DNA of 63,159 nucleotides from an uncultured Prevotellaceae bacterium (GCA_902778535.1 CACYYG010000031.1:1-63159); one strand, 5' to 3'; numbered from the stretch's first letter, positions 42,191-50,165 are shown. The notes: generated from the sequence alone by a model not told the origin. Made by a program: numbers and translations.

Positions 42191-43566
42191 AAGCCGTCTA
42201 TGAGCGCTGGCAAGAGGTGAGCGTCGGCCTGAAAGATTTCCTGAAGCAGAAGGCTCAGGAACTGAAGACCACCATCAGCAATTCGGCAGCGCTCAACTAC
42301 ACGGATCGGTATAACGGCGGTGCAGGAGCTTACTACAATTTGAACAGCTGGAACGACAACAACTACTATAATAGTCTTGACGATGCCTATAAGGTGATGA
42401 ATGATTTCATTCCTGACAGGATTAGCTATGTTCAGACCGAGTTCAAGGCGCAATACGACAAATTGGGCTGCGCCACGCTCCAGGAGTGCACCGAGCACGA
42501 CTACCAGGACTGCATGTTTGCCCATCAGACCGACGGCACCTACCGCCGTGTGTGCAACATCTGCTCGGAGGTGGAAACCGATGGCGAGGCCTACTACTAC
42601 TTCACCGTCTATCCCGAGAGCAGCACCACGGAGAGAGTCTACGCCAAGAGCTGGACGCCCGGCAAGCAGACGCCCAACGCCATCGCCACGGTCGACGTCG
42701 ATGGCAGTGCCGTGCCTGAGGGGTATAACATCGTGAACGTGAGGAAGAACGCCGCCGGCAAAAAGACCTGCGCCGACCTGCGCCTCGTGGACGGACACCC
42801 GTACTACAGCGTCGACAATTTCGTGGCCGCACAGGCCTCCTACGAGCGCACGGTGAGCAACACCTGGGGCACGATGATTCTGCCCTTCGACCTGCAGCAG
42901 GCCGAGAACGAGACGGCCAGCTTCTTCCACTTAGGCGAGGTCGCCACCGACGAACAGGGCACACAGACCCTGGTGATGAACGCCATAGACCCCGACGACG
43001 CTGCCAAAGCCGCAGCAGGCTACACCCCCGTGTTCTTCATGGCCAAGAACCAGGCCAAAACGGTTAAGGCTACCGCCGAGAATGTCACCGTGGCAAAGGT
43101 GGGCAAGAAGACCATCTGGGAGAAGAGTACCGTGGAGGGCTGGACCCTCACGGGCGTGATGCAGAGGACGCAGTTCGACGTCACCACCGGCAACTATGCC
43201 GCCAACGACTACTACTACATCAATAGCAACAAGTTCTGGCACGCCACGGGCAGCCTGACCACCAACCCCTTCCGCGCCTACCTGTGGACGCCGAAGACTC
43301 AGGGCGGCGTCACTGCCCGCTCGCTGCGCATCGCCCTGGGCGACGAGGCTTCCAGCGTGAAGGCGCTGTCAGCCGAGAACAGCCTGGCCATCTTCGCCAG
43401 CCAAGGCGAGCTCAGCGTCGTGGCACCACGCGCCATGGACGTCAGCATAAGCACCCTGGGCGGCGTCGTACTGCGCAAGGCAAGGCTTCAGGCCGGCGAG
43501 CGCATGAACGTGCAAACGGCCAAGGGCGTCTACGTAGTAAACGGAGTTAAGGTAATCGTAAAATAA
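42187..43566 (+). CDS. CotH-family protein, C-terminal part in the -1 frame
   Basis: 459 codons from an ATG overlapping the upstream stop (ATGA). Homology to CotH proteins begins upstream of this ATG, in the same frame from about 42118, so this is the second half of one protein. It covers the end of the CotH domain (MKAVYERWQEVSVGLKDF), a long beta-rich region, and a C-terminal segment (VSISTLGGVVLRKARLQAGERM...GVYVVNGVKVIVK) that resembles type IX secretion sorting tails. Signal peptide and sorting tail are on different halves, so export of a working protein needs the frameshift, natural or corrected. Confidence 0.8.
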   Translation: MKAVYERWQEVSVGLKDFLKQKAQELKTTISNSAALNYTDRYNGGAGAYYNLNSWNDNNYYNSLDDAYKVMNDFIPDRISYVQTEFKAQYDKLGCATLQECTEHDYQDCMFAHQTDGTYRRVCNICSEVETDGEAYYYFTVYPESSTTERVYAKSWTPGKQTPNAIATVDVDGSAVPEGYNIVNVRKNAAGKKTCADLRLVDGHPYYSVDNFVAAQASYERTVSNTWGTMILPFDLQQAENETASFFHLGEVATDEQGTQTLVMNAIDPDDAAKAAAGYTPVFFMAKNQAKTVKATAENVTVAKVGKKTIWEKSTVEGWTLTGVMQRTQFDVTTGNYAANDYYYINSNKFWHATGSLTTNPFRAYLWTPKTQGGVTARSLRIALGDEASSVKALSAENSLAIFASQGELSVVAPRAMDVSISTLGGVVLRKARLQAGERMNVQTAKGVYVVNGVKVIVK

Positions 43567-43584
43567 GTAAGGAGGAAACAGTAT

Positions 43585-43728
43585 ATGCAGAAGAAAGAAT
43601 ATATAGCCCCAACATCGATGGCTATCCAGCTGAAAGCAAAGTACACGCTCCTGGATGGAAGCTTTGGAACCCAGAGCTATTCTTTGCGCTATGGTGGCGA
43701 AGACGAAGGTAACGGTGAAGGCGAATAA
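43585..43728 (+). CDS. Small ORF, 47 residues, acidic Gly-rich tail
   Basis: The peptide starts MQKKEYIAPTSMAIQLKAK and ends in GGEDEGNGEGE. Short peptides starting with a Lys-rich segment plus YxxPT and ending in a Gly/Asp/Glu tail are frequent in Bacteroidales next to secreted-protein genes, with no known role. It is preceded by AAGGAGG at 43569-43575, a strong Shine-Dalgarno sequence that is rare in this window, at 9-nt spacing. A terminator follows at 43756-43797. Probably co-transcribed with cotH. Confidence 0.6.
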   Translation: MQKKEYIAPTSMAIQLKAKYTLLDGSFGTQSYSLRYGGEDEGNGEGE

Positions 43729-43755
43729 CCCCTACTCCACCGCCATGCTCGCACT

Positions 43756-43797
43756 AACGATACAGGGCTTCACAGTTTCTCGAAGCCCTGTATCGTT
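43756..43797. terminator. Perfect 16-bp stem-loop terminator
   Basis: AACGATACAGGGCTTC pairs perfectly with GAAGCCCTGTATCGTT around a 10-nt loop. It lies between the small ORF and the convergent CPBP gene and could work in both directions. Confidence 0.8.
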
Positions 43798-43845
43798 ATT
43801 TAGGAAAATTGCAAAAATCCCAAGGCTTGGTTTTTTGTGTAGAAC

Positions 43846-44658
43846 TTAGCTGTTCTCGCAGGGGGCTTCAGGCCTTTTCATTCTAAGGCTGAGCTGGAAG
43901 AGGGCTGGCAGGAGGATGCAAAGTGAGCAGAGCAGGGCCAGGGCCAGACGGGAGTTGCCCGGGCCGATGATGTCCTGCAGGGTTTGCGGGTTGTGGTAGA
44001 CGTGGAACATCACGTAGGCCGTCGTGTTGTTTACCCAGTGATAGACCACGCCGGGCACGATGCTGCCCGTGCGCATGAACATCCATCCCAGAAGCAGGCC
44101 GATGAGGAACGTGTGGGGCAGCTGCGCAGGATTCATGTGCACCAGTGCAAAGAACAGTGCCGACAGCGCTATCATCAGCCATTTCTTTTCAGGTTTCCAC
44201 TGCAGCAGACTCTTCAGCACGCAGCCGCGAAACACCATTTCCTCTACCAGCGGCGGCAGCAGTGCCACCACCATGTAGCCGCCGGGCATAAGCATCAGCT
44301 GGCCCAGATGTTCGTTGGTGTCGTCTGCCATCTCCTTTGCCCAGCCTGTCCATTCCGGCAGCAGTCCTTGCAGCACCAGCGACGGCACGATGGCGCCCAA
44401 AGCCGCCACGCCACTCCATAACACCACGCCCCAGGGGTGGCTCTGCAAATAGCTGCGCGAAGCTTTGAACCATCCCGTCGTCAGGAAGACAATGATGACG
44501 CACAGCGAGAAAGTCACCATCGAGGCAACCTGCCACAGCGGTGGCAGGTCGTCTTCCGGATTGCCGCCTGCAAAGAGCATATACGTCCCGATGACCAGAA
44601 ACATCGCCACGAACTCTGTGGCAAGAAATGTAAAGATATAAAGCAGTGCCTTCTTCAT
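43846..44658 (-). CDS. CPBP family intramembrane glutamic endopeptidase
   Basis: A 270-residue polytopic membrane protein with the Abi/CPBP motifs: EEMVFRG (motif 1, about residues 139-145), FFALVHMN (motif 2 His) and HWVNN (motif 3). CPBP proteases cleave substrates in the membrane (CAAX processing, bacteriocin immunity, signalling), but the substrate is unknown here. The stop of ribF lies upstream on the same strand, 31 bp away, across ATTCTTCA-type repeats. Confidence 0.9.
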   Translation of the reverse strand: MKKALLYIFTFLATEFVAMFLVIGTYMLFAGGNPEDDLPPLWQVASMVTFSLCVIIVFLTTGWFKASRSYLQSHPWGVVLWSGVAALGAIVPSLVLQGLLPEWTGWAKEMADDTNEHLGQLMLMPGGYMVVALLPPLVEEMVFRGCVLKSLLQWKPEKKWLMIALSALFFALVHMNPAQLPHTFLIGLLLGWMFMRTGSIVPGVVYHWVNNTTAYVMFHVYHNPQTLQDIIGPGNSRLALALLCSLCILLPALFQLSLRMKRPEAPCENS

Positions 44659-44689
44659 TCTTCAATTATCAATTTTCAATCTTCATTTT

Positions 44690-45757
44690 TCATAAATCCG
44701 CATCCAACAGCACCTGCTTTGCTGTCTCTGCGTCACGAGCCATCTGTTGTGCCAGCTCCTCAGGCGACTCAAAGTGCTGTTCGTCGCGCAGTCGGGCCAC
44801 AAACCCGATGCTGATGTCCCGGCCGTAGAGGTCGCCCTCAAAGTCAAGGATGTGTGTCTCGATGGTACGCTGATGGCCGTCAAAAGTAGGCCGCATCCCG
44901 ATGTTCGTAATGCCCGGGAAAGTGGAAGGCGGAAGGCTGACTTTTACGGCATAGACGCCGTCGGCAGGCACGAGGCGACATTCATCGGCCGACATGTTGG
45001 CCGTGGGGAATCCCATCGTCCTTCCCTTCTGAAAACCGTGAACCACGGTGCCGTTCAGGCTATATGGACGGCCCAAGAACAGAGCAGCCTCGTCAACACG
45101 TCCCTCGCCTAACAGTCTACGTATCAACGACGAACTGATATACATTTGTTCTCTTATTGTCTTGTTATCTTGTCGTCCTATTGTCTTGTTGTCTTGTCGT
45201 CCTATCGTCTTGTTGTCTTGTCGTCCTATCGTCTTGCTGTCTTGTTGTCTTGTTGTCCTATCGTCTTGTTGTCTTAAAGCCTGAAGTCCTTCACCGCAAA
45301 ACACGTCGATACCTATTTCGCGTCCATACTTCACATAGTCGTCGAAGCCCTCATGGCTGTCTGCCGTTCTATGCCCGAAGCGGTTGTCGTAGCCCGTCAG
45401 CAGCATACTCACGCCCAGCCGTTCTTTCAGCACCAGCCGCATGAAGTCGCGGGCTGAGAGACAGGCCATTTGCTCATCGAAGGGCAGCACCACCAGCAAG
45501 TCGATATCTGTCTGTCGCAACAGTTCGATCTTCTCGTCCAAAGTAGTCAGCAGCAACGGATGCCACGACGTGTCCACCACTTGCCGCGGATGGCGGTCGA
45601 AGGTAATGGCCATCGATGGCAGGCCGCGTTCCCGGGCCAGGCGGCACAGTTGCTGCAGCACATAGCGGTGGCCGAGGTGCACACCGTCGAAAAAGCCGAT
45701 GGTGGCGGCGTAGCTACCAGTCAGGCGTGTCTCTTCTGTTAGGGAAATGACTCTCAT
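44690..45757 (-). CDS. ribF: Bifunctional riboflavin kinase/FAD synthetase
   Basis: A 355-residue enzyme making FMN and FAD from riboflavin. The N-terminal adenylyltransferase domain has TIGFFDGVHLGH (HxGH nucleotide motif) and the ISSSLIR motif. The C-terminal riboflavin-kinase domain has GRPYSLNGTVVHGFQKGRTMGFPTAN. Between them lies an in-frame insert of about 40 residues (45150-45290) built from 24-nt repeats encoding RQDNKTIG. It falls right before ISSSLIR, next to the active site. ATG 45757 starts 8 bases after the promoter -7 element. Confidence 0.95.
   Translation of the reverse strand: MRVISLTEETRLTGSYAATIGFFDGVHLGHRYVLQQLCRLARERGLPSMAITFDRHPRQVVDTSWHPLLLTTLDEKIELLRQTDIDLLVVLPFDEQMACLSARDFMRLVLKERLGVSMLLTGYDNRFGHRTADSHEGFDDYVKYGREIGIDVFCGEGLQALRQQDDRTTRQQDSKTIGRQDNKTIGRQDNKTIGRQDNKTIREQMYISSSLIRRLLGEGRVDEAALFLGRPYSLNGTVVHGFQKGRTMGFPTANMSADECRLVPADGVYAVKVSLPPSTFPGITNIGMRPTFDGHQRTIETHILDFEGDLYGRDISIGFVARLRDEQHFESPEELAQQMARDAETAKQVLLDADL
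45177..45275 (-). repeat. 24-bp tandem repeat inside ribF
   Basis: Units of 24 bp (CCTATCGTCTTGTTGTCTTG followed by TCGT, plus-strand reading) begin at 45177, 45201, 45225 and, after an 8-bp slip, 45257. The frame is kept throughout, yielding repeated RQDNKTIG. The unit is a multiple of three, so copy-number change would lengthen or shorten the protein without breaking it. Confidence 0.9.
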
Positions 45758-45765
45758 TCGGGCTG

Positions 45766-45773
45766 CAAAGATA
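45766..45773 (-). promoter_or_regulatory. -7 element of ribF
   Basis: TATCTTTG on the minus strand, only 8 bases before the ATG. No FMN riboswitch fits in such a short leader. Confidence 0.5.
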
Positions 45774-45832
45774 CTAAAAAGCAAGCTAAGAGCCTTCCTT
45801 TTGCCTGCCTTTTTTAATTTTCCACCAAAAAA

Positions 45833-45864
45833 TTTGGATAATTGCGGAAATCGTCGTACCTTTG
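45833..45864 (+). promoter_or_regulatory. Promoter of tRNA-CAU gene
   Basis: TTTG at 45833-45836 and TACCTTTG at 45857-45864, spacer 20 bp, about 50 bp before the tRNA. Confidence 0.6.
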
Positions 45865-45917
45865 CATCGCGATTCGCCCCCTTGCGTGGTGCGTCGTACC
45901 GCCGATGCGGCCGGTTC

Positions 45918-45991
45918 GGGCTTTTAGCTCAGTTGGTTAGAGCAACAGACTCATAATCTGGAGGTCGTAGGTTCAAGCCCTACATGGCCCA
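45918..45991 (+). tRNA. tRNA with CAU anticodon (Met elongator or Ile2)
   Basis: A 74-nt cloverleaf: acceptor GGGCTTT/ATGGCCC, D-arm TAGCTCAGTTGGTTAGAGC, anticodon loop CTCATAA, T-arm GTAGG-TTCAAGC-CCTAC. CAU can be elongator Met or lysidine-modified Ile2; these are not separable by eye. CCA is not fully encoded. Confidence 0.93.
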
Positions 45992-45994
45992 CGG

Positions 45995-46024
45995 AAAGTT
46001 CAAGAGAAATCTTGGACTTTTTTT
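45995..46024 (+). terminator. tRNA terminator
   Basis: AAAGTTCAAGA pairs with TCTTGGACTTT (one wobble) around GAAA, followed by T residues. Confidence 0.75.
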
Positions 46025-46083
46025 GTTTATCCCCCTACCCTTTTGGGACAACAACCGTAAGCAACAAGATTTGTGCCCTATTT

Positions 46084-46166
46084 GTAACCACGTGGGTTAC
46101 TAACTGTAACCACCGTGGTTACTGACAGTAACCCACGTGGTTACTGTCAGTAACCTCCCATGTTAC
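46084..46166. repeat. Array of four 17-nt palindromes at 22-bp period, locus 2
   Basis: Units begin at 46084, 46106, 46128 and 46150, again 17 nt each with exactly 22-bp period and 5-nt spacers (TAACT, TGACA, TGTCA). Units 1 and 3 are identical to units 1 and 3 of the array at 13399-13481, and units 2 and 4 differ in the core. Flanks are also shared: TTTGTGCCC before and TGTTTTGAAGC after. The array lies between tRNA-CAU and a small lipoprotein gene. The rest of that 310-bp spacer shows only the tRNA terminator and the lipoprotein promoter. Confidence 0.9.
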
Positions 46167-46286
46167 CGAATGTTTTGAAGCTCTCAGAGTTTTCAGCAGC
46201 ATTTCCCTTTCACCACAAAGCACAAGGAGAACACAGAGAGACAACTTCCCTGAGAGGTGGCATAAGAAAGGTAAGAAGCAAAATAA

Positions 46287-46318
46287 TTTGGAGAATCAAA
46301 TAGTTTTGCATAATTTTG
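46287..46318 (+). promoter_or_regulatory. Promoter of the small lipoprotein gene
   Basis: TTTG at 46287-46290 and TAATTTTG at 46311-46318, spacer 20 bp. A second TAGTTTTG lies at 46301-46308. Confidence 0.55.
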
Positions 46319-46336
46319 CAGCATTAATCAATTAAA

Positions 46337-46639
46337 ATGACAAAGGTGATGAAGAAATTACTGATTTCAATGATGATTGCATGCTCGGCACTGGTGGTGC
46401 TGAACGGATGTATCGTTTCAGACGAGAAACTGACAGACAAAGTGACGCAGGGCATCGTGGAGTATGAACAGCAGCAGGGAAACCGCCTGGAGGTGACCAA
46501 CCTGAAACTGGAAAAGGGCGAGGGGAAAAACTACAAAGGTGTGCTGACAGGCAAGCTCAACGGCGAGGATGTGGTCTACGACGTGACTGTGGATGATTCT
46601 GGCAGAGACTTCGTCGTGGACTGGGAACTGAGAAAGTGA
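46337..46639 (+). CDS. Small putative lipoprotein, function unknown
   Basis: A 100-residue protein with a lipoprotein signal (MKKLLISMMIACSALVVLNGC, lipobox LNGC) and a short alpha/beta domain rich in charged residues (EYEQQQGNRLEVTNLKLEKGEGKNYKGVLTGKLNGEDVVYDVTVDD). The alternating pattern suggests a DUF4333- or cystatin-like beta sheet, but I cannot assign a family. The second ATG (46349, MKKLL) is the better fit as signal-peptide start. Own promoter. Confidence 0.6.
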   Translation: MTKVMKKLLISMMIACSALVVLNGCIVSDEKLTDKVTQGIVEYEQQQGNRLEVTNLKLEKGEGKNYKGVLTGKLNGEDVVYDVTVDDSGRDFVVDWELRK

Positions 46640-46645
46640 AACTGT

Positions 46646-46774
46646 CTGCACACCAATAATCCCAAATCAGTCAATAACGGAGCCAACACAAAAACCGTTG
46701 CCAGTCTTCTCGGCCATAGCGATTTGAAGCAGCAAATAATCCAGCATTCTTTAAGTTTTTACCGGGTTTGTTAA
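46646..46774 (+). pseudogene. Remnant of a tyrosine integrase C-terminus
   Basis: The frame through 46655-46729 reads NNPKSVNNGANTKTVASLLGHSD, matching the box II region (…GA…KTVQ..LGHS) of tyrosine recombinases. The rest of the gene, including the catalytic Tyr, is missing. It marks a past integration next to tRNA-CAU. Confidence 0.6.
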
Positions 46775-46900
46775 GGATTTGATGCCATTAATCCTTCCCA
46801 ATTGTTAAAAACAAAGGGTGAAGCAAATTTTTCTTTAGGCGTTACACTTAAAAGTGAAATGTTTGTTGTATATTTGCAGCGAATTAAAACGAATGCGATT

Positions 46901-47370
46901 ATGAGCGAAGCCGAATTAGTATTAGTAGAAAAAGCAAAGAACTGCTCTTTACACCATCCAGTTCATCACGGAAAATGACACGGAGTTTGAGCAGTTTTTC
47001 AACAAGTTCAAGGATGACGTTGAATTCAGCCCCGACCTAATGCGCATTGTGGGTTTTCTTGGCAAAATTGCCGACTTCGGAGCCTTGGAACGCTATTTTC
47101 AGGCCAGAAGGAAAGATGAGCGACCGCGTTGTTGCATTGCCTACCGTTCAGTCGAAACTGCGACTCTATTGCCTGCGCCTTTCAGACAGGATTCTTATTC
47201 TGGGTAACGGTGGTGTGAAGAATACGAAGACTTACGAGGAAAGCAAGGAACTGGGCGGCTATGTGCTGACACTTCAAAACTTCGACCGTCTGATAAAAGA
47301 AGGCATAAAAGACGGCACCATCATTGTATCTGAGAATAAAATAGAAACCGATAAAATGTTTGACCTATGA
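46901..47370 (+). pseudogene. Broken toxin-like gene of a toxin-antitoxin pair
   Basis: A promoter-like TATATTTG lies at 46869-46876 and an ATG at 46901 (MSEAELVLVEKAKN). The homologous reading then needs two frame changes: near 46940 (continuing TIQFITENDTEFEQFFNKFKD) and near 47095 (RYF to RPEGKMSDRVVALP). The third part is open to 47370 and contains VQSKLRLYCLRLSDRILILGNGG, which resembles RelE/HigB-superfamily toxins. The stop overlaps the ATG of the XRE gene (ATGA), typical of toxin-antitoxin coupling. Family assignment is tentative. Confidence 0.6.
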
Positions 47371-47633
47371 AGACGATAAAGACCCCATTCAAACAAATGT
47401 TGGCGGCGGTGCCTGCCGACATTCAACAGGAGGTGGACTTGGAGTTTGCCATCTCCAATCGTATCAACGAACTGATGGTGCAGCGTGGCTTAACGAAGGT
47501 GGAGTTTGCTCAGGCTCTTGGCAAGCGTCCCAGCGAGGTGACTAAGTGGCTAAGCGGTCAGCACAACTTCACCATCCGCACCCTTTCTGCACTCTCGGAG
47601 TTTTTCGGAGAGTCGCTGGTGCGTGTCTGTTAG
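47367..47633 (+). CDS. XRE-family HTH antitoxin-like protein
   Basis: An 88-residue protein with an HTH domain (about residues 32-85): INELMVQRGLTKVEFAQALGKRPSEVTKWLSGQHNFTIRTLSALSEFFG. It is downstream of, and overlaps by 4 bp, the broken toxin-like gene, so it is an orphan antitoxin or a regulator left behind. Its stop is followed directly by an HpaII-like remnant. Confidence 0.85.
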   Translation: MKTIKTPFKQMLAAVPADIQQEVDLEFAISNRINELMVQRGLTKVEFAQALGKRPSEVTKWLSGQHNFTIRTLSALSEFFGESLVRVC

Positions 47634-47886
47634 TTCAATCTCGACATGACACCAGCCAAGGAGTGGAAAGGACGCTACGATGCCAACGGCGGCCCTTGTA
47701 GTAAAGAAGGATGGCGGCATTGTTTGCTACCACTTCTCCAATCGCAACGACGTGGAAGACTACCTCTATTATAACACACGTTTTGAGCGTGCAAGCCGTA
47801 GCCGTTATCATTTTGGTTCGTTGTATCGTGGTGAAGATGGTTATATTTATATTAAATTGAACTTGTAAATACGTTTTACAAAATGA
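47634..47886 (+). pseudogene. Remnant of an HpaII-type restriction endonuclease (C-terminus)
   Basis: Reading FNLDMTPAKEWKGRYDANGG, then after a frame change ALVVKKDGGIVCYHFSNRNDVEDYLYYNTRFE and FGSLYRGEDGYIYIKLNL. I recognise this as the C-terminal part of HpaII-family (CCGG) endonucleases. An in-frame TAA at 47866 is followed by IRF in the same frame, suggesting CAA to TAA conversion of an expected LNLQIRF end. The N-terminal part and the cognate methyltransferase are not in the window. Confidence 0.6.
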
Positions 47887-47966
47887 ATAGTATCTATCGA
47901 AAATAAAAGGAAATGGAAGGACGCTTGAAGAGTGGCTACACCAGTTTCTGGAGTTAACAAACGAGA

Positions 47967-49046
47967 ATGCGTATGGGAAAGATAGAAGAACTATATCAAG
48001 AATGGCAGAGTCTTCAGCCGATAAAGGAGGAGTATCTGCAGCGGCTGAACAGAAAGTTCATGCTGGAGTTTAACTACAACAGCAATCATATTGAGGGCAA
48101 TACCCTGACGTATGGGCAGACAGAATTGCTGTTGATGTTTGGCCGTGTTGTTGGCAATGCCTACATGAAGGATCTTGAAGAGATGAAAGCGCATAATGTC
48201 TGTCTGAGAATGATGCAAGAGGAGGCAAAAAATAAAGAAAAGCCTTTGACAGAGTTTTTCATCCGTTCTCTTCATCAAACGATGTTACGGGAAGACTATA
48301 CTGTTTATAGACAATTGCCTGGTGGGGTGAACACAAGTTATGTGGTGCATGCCGGCTGTTACAAGACGCGTCCAAATTCTGTTATTACTCCATCAGGTGA
48401 ACGCTTTGAATATGCCTCGCCTGAGGAAACGCCAGCCCTAATGGCTGATTTGATTGCCTGGTATAATGATGCTGAGGCAAGAAAACTGATGACTCCAGTA
48501 GAATTAGCCGCTCTGTTCCATTATCGGTATATCCGTATTCACCCGTTTGAGGATGGAAACGGCCGTATCGCCCGTTTGCTGATGAACTACATCTTTCTGA
48601 AACATGACTACCCGATGATTGTCATTCGCAGTAAAGGCAAAAAACTATATCTTGATGCTTTAGGAAAGGTTGACAAAATGGTTGGCCCGATTCCTTCGGA
48701 TGGCGCTCAGGCCAGTTTGGAAGAGGCAAGAGATTTTGTGGCTTATATTAGCCAGCAAATGGAGAAGACTCTGCAAGATAATATGATCTTTTTAAATGAG
48801 AAAGCAGACTCAGTGTGGTGGCATGACGGAGAGATGGTGACATTCAAAAACGAAACTACAATCAATATCCTAAAGAAGATGGTGGAGAACCCGAAAGTAA
48901 CCATAGTGGAGTTGGCAAAACTATTAGGATTAAGCGAAAACGCCATACAAAAGCAGTTGAAGAACCTGCAAGAAAAGGGATATCTGCAACGGAATGGAAA
49001 AACGAGGGGTGGCTCATGGCAAGTTCTATTGGTTTCCACAACCTAA
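47967..49046 (+). CDS. Fic family protein (class II, N-terminal inhibitory helix)
   Basis: A 359-residue protein with the Fic core HPFEDGNGR (H192 catalytic) and an N-terminal inhibitory motif SNHIEGN (S39, E43, G44) fitting class II Fic enzymes. The C-terminal ~70 residues form a winged-HTH-like domain (LAKLLGLSENAIQKQLKNLQEKGYLQ). Fic proteins transfer AMP to target proteins, regulating or poisoning them. ATG 47973 (MGKIEELY) is an alternative start. AT-richer than the core genes around it and part of the decayed accessory island; the gene itself appears intact. Confidence 0.92.
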   Translation: MRMGKIEELYQEWQSLQPIKEEYLQRLNRKFMLEFNYNSNHIEGNTLTYGQTELLLMFGRVVGNAYMKDLEEMKAHNVCLRMMQEEAKNKEKPLTEFFIRSLHQTMLREDYTVYRQLPGGVNTSYVVHAGCYKTRPNSVITPSGERFEYASPEETPALMADLIAWYNDAEARKLMTPVELAALFHYRYIRIHPFEDGNGRIARLLMNYIFLKHDYPMIVIRSKGKKLYLDALGKVDKMVGPIPSDGAQASLEEARDFVAYISQQMEKTLQDNMIFLNEKADSVWWHDGEMVTFKNETTINILKKMVENPKVTIVELAKLLGLSENAIQKQLKNLQEKGYLQRNGKTRGGSWQVLLVSTT

Positions 49047-49094
49047 AACGGTTGGGTAAACCAAGGATGGTTGGGTAAAAAGAATAGGCAAAGG

Positions 49095-50104
49095 ATGGAC
49101 CTACTGACCATACAACACGAAGATTTCACGATGTTTGTTGACTGTACAAAGTTCGACGACATCTGGAATAAGGCGAAGAGTAATGTGGGAGAAAAGGATC
49201 TGCTTTCCACTTACACTTGGTCGGAGGGTGTCGTGTCGGTAGAACGGGATGGAGAACCGATTGCAAAAGATGAGAAGGCTCCTGCCGTGTTCTTTGACAA
49301 TGCGGAATACCCGGTTTGGGTGGATTTCAAGAAACATGTGACGAAGGCTCAATTCGGGTCTATGCTGCAAAGCGACAACGAACGGTTTACGTTCAGGGGG
49401 CATACGCTGGCTGGCTTCATCAACTATGGTAATGATATTGGCAAGAGCGAACTGAACATTGTCTATCAGACGGGAACAGAAAGGAAACGGTTCACTTTTG
49501 GCTATGAAGTGCTGAGCACGAAACTGAATTATCATGAGCACTGGAAGAAGATAATTAGGACATCGAACAGGAGTATCGTATGCTCTCGTTTGACTATTTG
49601 AGACGTACCTTCCATGGCTTCACACCGGATGAGAAAGGTGACACTCCAGAACTGATATGGTGGAATGTGTTTGCAAAAGAACAAGAGCGTTTCATTAAGG
49701 CATGTAAGAGCATCATAGAACGTCCTCGCCGGCGTCTTCGTGGTTATGAGGTGTTTTAAAGGGCAGACAAATTGAAGCGTGTGCCTGCCAAAATTGAGAA
49801 TGAATTGGCAGAACACAGAAAAGAGCCTGCACACCTGTATCGGGTTGAAGAACATGTCCAGTCGAATGATACGCAGGAGAACCGCTTCCTGAAATATGCG
49901 CTTGGTCTGATTCTGGAGAAATATGAATCGCTGAAAAAGCGTATCGAGGCACTCAATGGCGTTGCGGAGATGGAGAGAGAAAAGATGCAGAAAATGCTGG
50001 ATACATTGAAGCATCTGCAGCGAAATCCTTTCTTCCGCACGGTGGGGAGATTTAAGGGACTGAATCAGGAGATTTGTGAATGGTGCTTCTGGCACGTTAG
50101 CTGA
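49095..50104 (+). pseudogene. Broken DUF2357-family gene (McrBC/LlaJI-like restriction component)
   Basis: Starts MDLLTIQHEDFTMFVDCTKFDDIW and is open to about 49555. There a frame change is needed to continue DIEQEYRMLSFDYLRRTFHGFTPDEKGDTPELIWWNVF. An in-frame TAA occurs at 49757, followed by ADKLKRVPAKIENELAEHRKEPAHLYRVEEH and the last stop at 50104. The pattern fits DUF2357 proteins, which carry a PD-(D/E)xK nuclease after this region and pair with McrB-like GTPases. Nuclease and McrB partner are both missing. Confidence 0.6.
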
Positions 50105-50125
50105 CACTCATGCTGAGCGCACAAG

Positions 50126-50162
50126 AAAACACCTTGTAAACCAACGATTTACAAGGTGTTTT
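50126..50162 (-). terminator. Terminator of the tRNA cluster
   Basis: A perfect 15-bp stem AAAACACCTTGTAAA/TTTACAAGGTGTTTT around a 7-nt loop, located just after the last tRNA on the minus strand. Confidence 0.85.
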
Positions 50163-50165
50163 ATG

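Noticed and set aside
41742-43550. Extra ORFs on both strands inside the cotH region
   Set aside because: The two main frames show continuous homology to CotH proteins; the others have no recognisable content.
45150-45290. CRISPR-like repeat array in ribF
   Set aside because: Repeats are contiguous 24-mers without unique spacers and lie in a coding frame; no cas genes are near.
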